From contig LNGK01000004.1 of the NCBI GenBank assembly GCA_001510575.1, positions 3,284,667-3,348,666 of the forward strand: DNA of 64,000 nucleotides, written 5' to 3'. Made by a program: the position numbers and the translations under genes. Below are positions 56,931 through 64,000 of this stretch, in pieces. This DNA is from Knoxdaviesia capensis. Lineage: Eukaryota; Ascomycota; Sordariomycetes; Microascales; Gondwanamycetaceae. The stretch's first letter is position 1. Every line of letters starts with the position of its first letter. The notes below the pieces were generated by a model. The model was not told the origin of the DNA and ran no database searches. It saw only the letters and a list, made by a program, of their open reading frames with translations.

Positions 56931-58736
56931 ATGGCCTCGAGAACCTTCTCCAAGACCGTTCGCTCGCCGCTGGCTCGCCAGCTGATCACTCCCGCCGTCC
57001 AGCAGCGCACCTTCATTGCGGCCCGGACCCTCGTCCGCGCCGCTGCGAAACCGGCTGTTGTGGCTCCCCACATGCAGGTCCGTGGTGTCAAGACCATTGA
57101 CTTTGCCGGCGTGAAGGAGGATGTTTTCGGTATGCAATAATCCCAATTTCTGTTTGCATTATGCGCAAAACTAGCACGAGGAGGCAGAGAAAAAAAAACG
57201 CAGCGAATCCGCGGAAGACAGGCGGTGTTGCGCGCATTTGGCTGGCGATGACTCCTCGGAGGGAAATCGGCGCAGGGGGTCGGAACTGTGACTAACAATT
57301 GAGCTTTTTGCTTGTCTTCACTGCAGAGCGTGCCGATTGGCCTCAAGAGAAGCTCCTGGTAAGTCAATTGCATTGTGACACTCCTTTACTCGACTCTCTA
57401 GCCAATTGTTTGTCTTCTTGACTCTTTTTTTGACTGACTGTCTTGTCCTATCTTTCCCCATCGCGCAGGAGTACTTCAAGAACGACACCCTCGCCCTCAT
57501 CGGCTACGGTTCGCAGGGCCACGGCCAGGGCCTGAACCTGCGTGACAACGGCCTCAACGTCATCATTGGCGTCCGCAAGAATGGAAAGTCGTGGAACGAC
57601 GCCATCCAGGACGGCTGGGTGCCCGGCAAGAACCTGTTCGAGGTTGACGAGGCCATCTCGCGCGGTTCGATCATCATGAACCTGCTCAGCGATGCTGCCC
57701 AGAGCGAGACCTGGCCCTCGATCAAGCCTCAGATCACCGAGGGAAAGGTTAGTAGCAGCATTCTGATTTTGCCTTTGCTTTTGCCTCTTTTGGGGGGGTT
57801 GTTTGGGGTTTTTTTTCTCTTTCTTCTCTCCCTGGCCCCCTCGGCTATGCCGTAGCCATGAGCGCTTTCCCGCTTGCTCGCTCGCGTGAGACACAAACAT
57901 TCCCAAGCCGACGCTAACCACGAACCCGCCGTCTCTAGACCCTCTACTTCTCGCACGGCTTCTCCCCCGTGTTCAAGGACCTCACCAAGGTTGAAGTGCC
58001 CACCAACGTCGACGTCATCCTCGTGGCCCCCAAGGGATCCGGCCGCACCGTGCGCTCTCTCTTCCGCGAGGGCCGTGGCATCAACTCGTCGTTCGCCGTC
58101 TACCAGGACGTGACCGGCAAGGCCGAGGAGAAGGCCGTGGCCCTGGGTGTGGCCGTCGGCAGTGGCTACCTGTACAAGACCACCTTTGAGAAGGAGGTGT
58201 ACTCGGATCTGTACGGTGAGCGCGGCTGCCTGATGGGCGGCATCCACGGCATGTTCCTGGCCCAGTACGAGGTGCTCCGCGAGCGCGGCCACAGCCCCAG
58301 CGAGGCCTTCAACGAGACCGTCGAGGAGGCCACCCAGTCGCTGTACCCGCTCATTGGCGCCAACGGCATGGACTGGATGTTCGAGGCCTGCTCAACCACC
58401 GCCCGCCGCGGCGCCATCGACTGGACCCCGCGCTTCAAGGATGCCCTGAAGCCCGTGTTCAACTCGCTGTACGACTCGGTCAAGGACGGCTCCGAGACCC
58501 AGCGCTCGCTGGACTACAACAGCCAGCCCGACTACCGCGAGCGCTACGAGGCCGAGATGGAGGAGATCCGCAACCTGGAGATCTGGAGAGCCGGAAAGGC
58601 CGTCCGGTGAGTACCACTAACACTGAACTTTTCTATCTTGCTTTTCTTTACTTATTTGTGGCGTTGGAAGACTTGAAGTACTAACGATCATCTTCTTTGT
58701 GATAATAGTGGCCTCCGCCCCGAGAACCAGAAGTAA
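56931..58736 (+). CDS. ilv5: Ketol-acid reductoisomerase, mitochondrial
   Basis: Five exons: 56931-57129, 57327-57358, 57469-57747, 57939-58606, 58709-58736; 401 aa. The N-terminal 50 residues are rich in Arg, Ala and Thr and lack acidic residues, a mitochondrial targeting sequence. The NADPH-binding loop GYGSQGHGQ is at 89-97. The C-terminal knotted domain has the Mg-binding DLYGERGCLMGG (Asp260, Glu264). The enzyme isomerises and reduces acetolactate and acetohydroxybutyrate in valine, leucine and isoleucine synthesis. Length fits fungal Ilv5 (about 395-400). Exon 2 is a 32-nt micro-exon and exon 5 encodes only the last residues (GLRPENQK). All introns are GT-AG with agreeing phases. Confidence 0.97.
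57130..57326 (+). other. ilv5: ilv5 intron 1
   Basis: 197 nt, GTATGC...CTGCAG. Confidence 0.9.
57359..57468 (+). other. ilv5: ilv5 intron 2
   Basis: 110 nt, GTAAGT...GCGCAG, after the 32-nt exon 2. Confidence 0.92.
57748..57938 (+). other. ilv5: ilv5 intron 3
   Basis: 191 nt, GTTAGT...CTCTAG. Confidence 0.9.
58607..58708 (+). other. ilv5: ilv5 intron 4
   Basis: 102 nt, GTGAGT...AATAG; splits an Arg codon near the C-terminus. Confidence 0.88.
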
Positions 58737-59237
58737 ATCAGCTCTGCTGAAGCCAACCCGATAAACGGACCTTCTTGCGACGGCATTCGCTTCTCTCAAC
58801 ATCTCGCCCGCCAAACCCAGCATGTTTCAAACATTTTCCCTTTTCTTATTTCTTCTTTGATGTAGCATATTTTCCCCCTTTACATGCAGATCTCTTCAAA
58901 AAAATCCCTGTACCCATATATATATGCCTGCATACCGAACGGTCTAACAAAAAATGAGTCGGGATCTTTTCGTTCTATATGGAACCGAGAGATGGAATCT
59001 GGCCCGTCTAAAAAGTTTTCTAACAGTTCAAAAAGAGCGAATACAAAATGGACTTTGATTTTTTTTTCTTCTTCTATCTTCTTCGGACGGCGTGGGCGGT
59101 TTCTTACCGGGAGAGATGTGCGGGTAAAAAGAATTCATTGGATGGTGATTTAAAAGAGCGAGGATGTTGGCTCTCGCGGGAGACGATGGAACAGACGGAA
59201 CAACCCAGAGAAAAGCATGGCGGCGGGATACCTAAAA

Positions 59238-59240
<3 letters not shown>

Positions 59241-59278
<38 letters not shown>
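59241..59278. repeat. (GT)19 microsatellite
   Basis: Nineteen perfect GT units, the longest dinucleotide array in the window. Confidence 0.97.
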
Positions 59279-59279
<1 letters not shown>

Positions 59280-59767
59280 TTTTTTGGAGGTGATGGTTGC
59301 TGTTTGTGTGTACTTGACCTTTTTCTTCTCTGTTTCTCTGTTTCTCTGTCTTTCTGCTTCACCTGCCACTCATAACATATCCTATTCCTTTTCTTCTCCC
59401 CTGCTTTTCCTCCGTGCTCCGTAGCTTCTTGTTGATGAACGCGGCCGTCATGTCACGTGGCCCGCCGGGTTTCCGGCACGGAACACTGGGTGAAGAGCGC
59501 CCGAAATCAGGCGGACACCGGAAGGGGGGGCCAAGGAAGACTTTCCGGTATCGGCTTGCGGGCCCACGTTTTTTTCTTTTACTTCTTCTTTTCTTTCTTC
59601 TGAACAGTACCCCGAACCCAGGGGCGCGAGCTCAGCGATCCCCGGTTTTTCCTTTTTCCAGGGAGAAAAGAGAGCAAAGAAGAAATCATTCCCACTTTTT
59701 GGGGGGGAGGATACGAATGGGGACGAACCGAGAGACAAACAGCCTCCACAATGTTGCTGGGGGGGGG

Positions 59768-59786
59768 NNNNNNNNNNNNNNNNNNN
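59768..59786. other. Assembly gap (19 N)
   Basis: Undetermined bases flanked on both sides by long G-runs; true length unknown. Confidence 0.99.
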
Positions 59787-60462
59787 GGGGGGGGCGTTCT
59801 TGTGCGGCACAGGACCGAATGCTTGGCCCCCGCCGGTTCTGGTTCGCCCTCTGACTCCGTACGCCCTTTCAGCGTGCCTGCAGTGTACTGTATGTAGCGC
59901 CCGACATGTAAAAGGAAGATACGCCGGCGGGTGCATGCGATTGTTCCTCCATATCTCCGGCGGCGGCGGACGTGTACGGAGCGGCGGGACCCCCAGAATC
60001 AGGAAACACCGCTTAGAGAGTCAGCCGGACGGAAGACAAGGCGCAGGACCGAGGACGGGGAAGAGAGAAAAAAAAAAGACAAAAAATCACCAACCAAGCT
60101 GCCGTAATGCAGCGACCTGGACGGCCGATGGGCTAATCGGGATAGCCTATCACCACATCGTTGCGGGTTGCCCCTCCTTTTTGTTTTTTTTTATGGTGTC
60201 AGTACAGAGATCGCTGGGGGACCACCAGTCCACCCACCATGTGAGGAGTTCGTTCTTATCGAGGAGTAAACGAGGGTTTTGCGGCTGCTCGATCGACAGA
60301 CTCTTTTGCTTTTTTCTCTCTTTCGGCTGGATTACTCCGTCTCCCACCCTTTCCGGACCTCCCTTTTTTCTCTTCCTTCCTTCTTGTGTTGCTCTTGACA
60401 GATCTGCCATTCTGGCGTGTCCGGTCTTTCTGTTTCAAGCTTTTCTTCTGGTTGCCCTTATC

Positions 60463-60469
60463 TGACTCA
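60463..60469 (+). promoter_or_regulatory. Candidate CpcA/Gcn4 site TGACTCA
   Basis: Exact match to the general amino-acid control element about 250 bp upstream of the PLP-enzyme ATG. Confidence 0.35.
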
Positions 60470-60663
60470 TTTGTTCCAGGATCGTTCTAGAGATCCTTCT
60501 ATCGATATCGTTGTAGTCCACACCTTCCCTTCTCTGATTACGCCCCATCGCACCTTCCCTAGGTTCTTCCTTTCCCAATAGTCTGCTCTTTCCGCCTTGG
60601 AACTGTGTGACTATTATCTTCTGATATCGGGGTTGAGCGGCTTATTAAAGTTCATTAGCCCAG

Positions 60664-60672
60664 AAACCCTAA
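60664..60672 (+). promoter_or_regulatory. Telobox-like AAACCCTAA
   Basis: Lies about 50 bp upstream of the ATG at 60720. Such boxes occur in many promoters of housekeeping genes; role here unproven. Confidence 0.3.
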
Positions 60673-60719
60673 TTTCACTTCACTTCCTTTCACTTGCATA
60701 TACACACCCACACCCCACA

Positions 60720-61892
60720 ATGGCTGAGATCCAGTACACCCTCCCGCTGACGCGCGCCTCGGTGGTCGCGGCGCACGAGCTGGTCCGGCCGCACGTGCAC
60801 AAGACGATAGTGGCGACCAACTCGACGCTGAACCGGTTCGCGTCAACCGCGCGCGGCGCCGGGCTGGCGGCGCCGGTGCTGCGGTTCTGGATCAAGTGCG
60901 AGAACCTGCAGCGCATCGGCGCGTTCAAGGCGCGCGGCGCGTTCCACGCGGTCGAGCGGCTGAAGCGCGAGCCCGGGTGGGAGGCGGGCGGCGGGCGCGC
61001 GCGCGGCGTGGTCACGCACTCGTCGGGCAACCACGCGCAGGCGCTGGCGCTCGCCGCGCGCGAGAACGGCATCCCGGCCCACATCGTCATGCCGGACATC
61101 TCGCCGGCGCAGAAAATCGCCGCCACGCGCGGCTACGGCGCGCGCATCGTGTTCAGCGGGAGCACGAGCGTCGAGCGCGAGGCGGTCACGGCCGCCGTCA
61201 TCGCCGAGACCGGCGCGCGGCTGGTGCCGCCGTACGACCACCCGGACATCATGCTCGGCCAGGGCACGCTGGGGCTCGAGCTGCAGGAGCAGGCCGGCGA
61301 GATGATTGCGGCCGCTGCCGCGGGCACCCGGCGCGTGCCGCCCCGCGCCGACGAGTCGGCGTTCGTCACGCAGCCGCCGGCCGGCAAGGCGAGGCTCGAC
61401 GCCATCATTGCGCCGTGTGGCGGCGGCGGCATGCTGTCGGGCGTCGCGCTCAGCTGCGAGGGCACCGGCATCGCCGTGTTTGGCGCCGAGCCGTCGTTCC
61501 AGGGCGGCGACGACTGCCGCCGCGGCCTGGCTGAGGGCAAGCGCGTCGAGGCCGTCAAGACGCTGACCATTGCCGATGGCCTGCGCACCCCCGTCGGCAA
61601 GTATCCGTGGACCGTGATCCACGACCGCAAGCTGGTGCGCGCCGTGTACAGCGTGACCGAGGAGCAGATCCTCGAGACGCTGCAGCTGGTGGTTGAGCGC
61701 ATGAAGCTGGTGGTTGAGCCAAGCGGCGTGGTGCCGCTGGCCGTGGCGCTGTTCAACGAGGACTTCCGCAGCATGGTCGAGAAGGAGGCTGGCCCGGAGG
61801 GGTGGGATCTGGGTGTGGTGTTCAGCGGTGGCAATGTGAGCTTTGAGACGCTGGGCAAGTTGTTTGCTGAGCGGAACAAGGCTAGCGAATAA
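60720..61892 (+). CDS. PLP-dependent serine/threonine dehydratase or serine racemase
   Basis: Single exon, 390 aa, fold-type II PLP enzyme. PLP-binding Lys70 lies in IGAFKARGAF, the substrate loop SSGNHAQA at 101-108, the phosphate-binding CGGGGMLSG with glycines 234-237, and the pyridine-N serine region VVFSGGNVS near the end. It matches serine racemase and catabolic serine/threonine dehydratases, including yeast Sry1, and lacks the C-terminal ACT-like regulatory domains of biosynthetic Ilv1. A Pro/Arg-rich insertion lies at about 201-224. Expected reactions are deamination of L-Ser, L-Thr or hydroxyaspartate, or serine racemisation; sequence alone cannot decide. The frame is open for 41 codons upstream, but MAEIQYTLPLTRASV is the natural start. 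Its stop faces that of the MFS gene, 248 bp apart. Confidence 0.88.
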   Translation: MAEIQYTLPLTRASVVAAHELVRPHVHKTIVATNSTLNRFASTARGAGLAAPVLRFWIKCENLQRIGAFKARGAFHAVERLKREPGWEAGGGRARGVVTHSSGNHAQALALAARENGIPAHIVMPDISPAQKIAATRGYGARIVFSGSTSVEREAVTAAVIAETGARLVPPYDHPDIMLGQGTLGLELQEQAGEMIAAAAAGTRRVPPRADESAFVTQPPAGKARLDAIIAPCGGGGMLSGVALSCEGTGIAVFGAEPSFQGGDDCRRGLAEGKRVEAVKTLTIADGLRTPVGKYPWTVIHDRKLVRAVYSVTEEQILETLQLVVERMKLVVEPSGVVPLAVALFNEDFRSMVEKEAGPEGWDLGVVFSGGNVSFETLGKLFAERNKASE

Positions 61893-62140
61893 ACCACTGG
61901 ACTGGCTCTGTGGATGCCGAATGAGACTGATAGACCATCTGTCGCAGCAGGCTTTGAAGGTTCCATCGATATCTATAGAGTTTAATATATTGATTATTCT
62001 TTCCAGTTTCATTTTGACACATGTGGTATCCAAGAAGAGAAACAGAAAGTCCCGGAAGCTACACTTTTTATGAAAACCCCAAACTCCGAAACACCAAGGC
62101 GAAAAAGCAATCTAGAAGCCACCACACACCTCCAACATGA
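61893..62140. other. Convergent 3' region
   Basis: 248 bp between two facing stop codons; AT-rich, no gene. Confidence 0.6.
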
Positions 62141-63957
62141 CTACTTCGCAAGAGCTGCATCCAGAGTCTTGCGCCACCGAGGGCCGAACCTCAACATCGA
62201 CCAGATGGAGGTGAACCCGAACACGATCATGAAGACGCTCAGGATGGTGAACAGCCAGCCGAGGCCGATGCGGTCGATGGCGGGCTGGGCCACCACGGCC
62301 CCGATCGACGAGCAGATGTTGCGGACAAAGTTGTTGAGAGCCACGCAGCTGGCGCTGCGCTTGGGAACGTACTCGGTGAGCGCAGTCGTTGCGGCCGACT
62401 AGACAATGACGGGGGTTAGTCTTTTTCCCTTTTTTTTCTTCTTTTCGAAGGACCTTAGGGGACAAGATAGAGGGACTCACGAATACAAGCATTGAGCTGA
62501 TGCCGAAAAACACCAGCGCCACCATGGGTGCCGCGGGGTGGACGCCGTACTGCGCCGTCCAGCCAAACACCAGCATCGCGACCGGATACACACCGGAGGC
62601 AATCCACATGTTCTCGCGGAAGCGGTCCTCGGGGAGGAACACCAGCCGGCCACGCTCGTCGTAGCGCTCGGCGCGCTTGGCCTCGCGGTGCATGATATGG
62701 TCGATCCAGCGGCCGGCAACAATCGACGATATGATGTAGCCGACCGACATGGGAATATAGGCCAGGCCGACCTCAGTTTCCGAGAAGTTGTACGGGGGGT
62801 TGGCGAAGGCGGCCTGCACGGCGATGTTGAGGGCGAAAAGACAGCCGAAGGTCAGCGATGCGAACACCACGGTGATGCAGATTGCCGGGAAGCGCATGAG
62901 TAGGATCACTTGCAGCGGGTCGACAAAGAATTCGCGGAGGAAGATCATGATGGTCTTGGCTCTCTCGCTGACTGATTCGTTTGTGCGGGTCTGGACCAGC
63001 GGTGTTCCGGTCGCCAGTCCACCCGCCGGTTTCTCGCCGGCGGTGGTGTCGGCCTCTACGGGAACAACCGGCTTGGCATTTTTCATCATGGAGTGCTGGC
63101 GGGTTTCCGGGAGCAGGAACAGAATTGCCATGAGGACTATGCCGCCGTAGATGGTTAGAAACCACATCGTTGACTGCCATCCGAACTTGTTGGCAAGCAC
63201 GCCGCCCAGGATAGGCGCGATAAGCGGGCCGATCAGGGGGCCTAGGTAGAAAAGGTTCATGGCCTTGCCGCGTTCGGAGACTGCCCAGATATCGGCAATG
63301 GTGCCGGCTCCGACCGACTGGACCGAGGCCGATGCGCCGCCGGAGAGCAGGCGCATGGCAATGAGCATGCCGATGGACTTGCTCACGGCGCTGAGAATGG
63401 AAAACACGATAAATAGACAGAAAGCGAGGATGTAGACGTTGCGCCGGCCGTATTTATCGGAGAAAGAAGCCCACCACAGCGGAAAGATGGCCATGGCTGT
63501 GGGGAGTGTGACTCGGTGTTAGTTTTCAATACCAGGGTTGTCCTTATAGTATTTCCGGTGGTAGGGGGGCCGGAGATAATATTCTGCGGAATGCACTTAC
63601 CCAGCATGTACATGGACACTGACAAGTTTGTCACAGTGGGTGTAGTGTGAAAATCTATCGTAAGCTGAGGAAGAGACGCTGTGCAGATTGATACGCATGT
63701 TAGTTGAAGATGTGCTGGTAAGATGTGTGACGAAGTGTTGACAGAAGAGGGAACTCACGATAGAGAATACCGGCGCCCATGGGCCCAACGGCACCAGCCA
63801 GGGCCACGATGGTGATAATGCACCACTTGGTCTTGTTTTGGTAGTGGTTCGGCTGGACTACCTCAGGTATCAAAGTCAGGAACGCAAACCAACCATGTCT
63901 TTCGGCCCGGGGCACAGGGATGGCTATCCGGGGTGCCGTGGAGGACGTGTCGGACAT
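62141..63957 (-). CDS. MFS multidrug-type transporter (DHA1, 12 TM)
   Basis: Four exons: 63957-63759, 63678-63601, 63496-62481, 62398-62141; 516 aa. The cytosolic N-terminus (MSDTSSTAPRIAIPVPRAER) precedes the first helix IITIVALAGAVGPMGAGILY. The family loop SFSDKYGRRNVY lies between helices 2 and 3, and the antiporter motif C LGPLIGPLIAPILGGVLA marks a drug:H+ antiporter of the DHA1 group (Qdr/Tpo-like). A central hydrophilic loop follows PETRQHSMM, then six more helices, ending FGPRWRKTLDAALAK. It would export small molecules across the plasma or vacuolar membrane; the substrate is unknown. Phases agree for all three introns. ATG at 63957 is the first in frame after non-coding sequence to the window edge. 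Next to amino-acid enzymes, but no sign of a metabolic cluster. Confidence 0.9.
62399..62480 (-). other. MFS gene intron 3
   Basis: 82 nt, GTGAGT...TCTAG, joining MLVF to SAATTALTEYV. Confidence 0.9.
63497..63600 (-). other. MFS gene intron 2
   Basis: 104 nt, GTAAGT...CCACAG, joining SMYML to AMAIFPLWW. Confidence 0.9.
63679..63758 (-). other. MFS gene intron 1
   Basis: 80 nt, GTGAGT...GCACAG, joining GAGILY to PSLPQLTIDF. Confidence 0.88.
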
Positions 63958-64000
63958 GGCGCGCGGCCGGTTGGCTTCCGGATCATCGGGGGCAGCGGGA

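Larger units (their letters stand above)
58737..60719. other. Spacer with assembly gap, upstream of the PLP enzyme gene
   Basis: 2 kb without a recognisable gene. It contains the ilv5 3' flank, (GT)19 at 59241-59278, the assembly gap at 59768-59786, and CT-rich sequence at 60290-60660 leading to the next gene. Confidence 0.55.

Noticed and set aside
60843..62033. 396-codon frame antisense to the PLP enzyme
   Set aside because: Rich in Ala, Arg and His with no motif; the sense frame has all PLP motifs.
1..64000. CRISPR array or biosynthetic gene cluster
   Set aside because: No spaced direct repeats of that type, and no polyketide, peptide or terpene synthase genes; the genes present are conserved single-copy types.

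Overview
The window is nuclear DNA of a filamentous ascomycete, most likely Eurotiales (Aspergillus/Penicillium/Monascus-type). The evidence is short GT-AG introns (about 80-400 nt), C/G-ending codons in every real gene, T-rich 3' flanks, long pyrimidine-rich 5' leaders, and a mould-type gene set (ApsA, RasB, a class III chitin synthase of the ChsB type, Opy2). The genus cannot be fixed by eye. I support eleven protein genes (one cut by the left edge) and one tRNA; two of the genes converge in the first 1.7 kb. Coding exons and introns cover less than a third of the window.

Layout. 1-1.65 kb: the 3' part of a TPMT-like thiol methyltransferase (+) converging on an OTUD6B/Otu2-type OTU deubiquitinase (-). 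3.0-7.4 kb: apsA (-), the cortical PH/coiled-coil anchor for dynein and mitochondria. 7.4-20.8 kb: a 13.4-kb region without a recognisable gene. 20.8-21.6 kb: a type II haloacid-dehalogenase-like HAD hydrolase (+). 21.6-30.7 kb: 9 kb without a recognisable gene. 30.7-31.8 kb: rasB (+). 31.8-39.5 kb: empty. 39.5-41.0 kb: OPY2-type membrane anchor of the HOG/MAPK pathway (-), with a short upstream exon found here. 41.0-48.6 kb: a divergent 7.6-kb region. 48.6-51.6 kb: class III chitin synthase (+). 52.4 kb: tRNA-Glu(UUC) (-). 53.3-54.4 kb: NEDD8 E2 UBC12 (+). 56.9-58.7 kb: ilv5 ketol-acid reductoisomerase (+). A 19-nt assembly gap lies at 59.77 kb. 60.7-61.9 kb: a PLP serine/threonine dehydratase or serine racemase (+), converging on a DHA1-type MFS exporter (-, 62.1-63.96 kb).

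Functional picture. The central part carries polarity, signalling and cell-wall genes (apsA, rasB, opy2, chsB), each with several kilobases of upstream DNA. The right part carries housekeeping metabolism and neddylation with ordinary spacing. The large spacers contain microsatellites, G-runs, short telomere-like motifs, a repeated 12-bp palindrome (TACAGTACTGTA), and one motif shared upstream of apsA and opy2. I found no CRISPR array, rRNA or recognisable transposon ORF. The most notable observations are the shared GTAC-rich/GCCGTCCATA element, a series of dynein-light-chain-like motifs in ApsA, the hidden first exon of opy2, and a cluster of inverted repeats at 14.3-14.44 kb.
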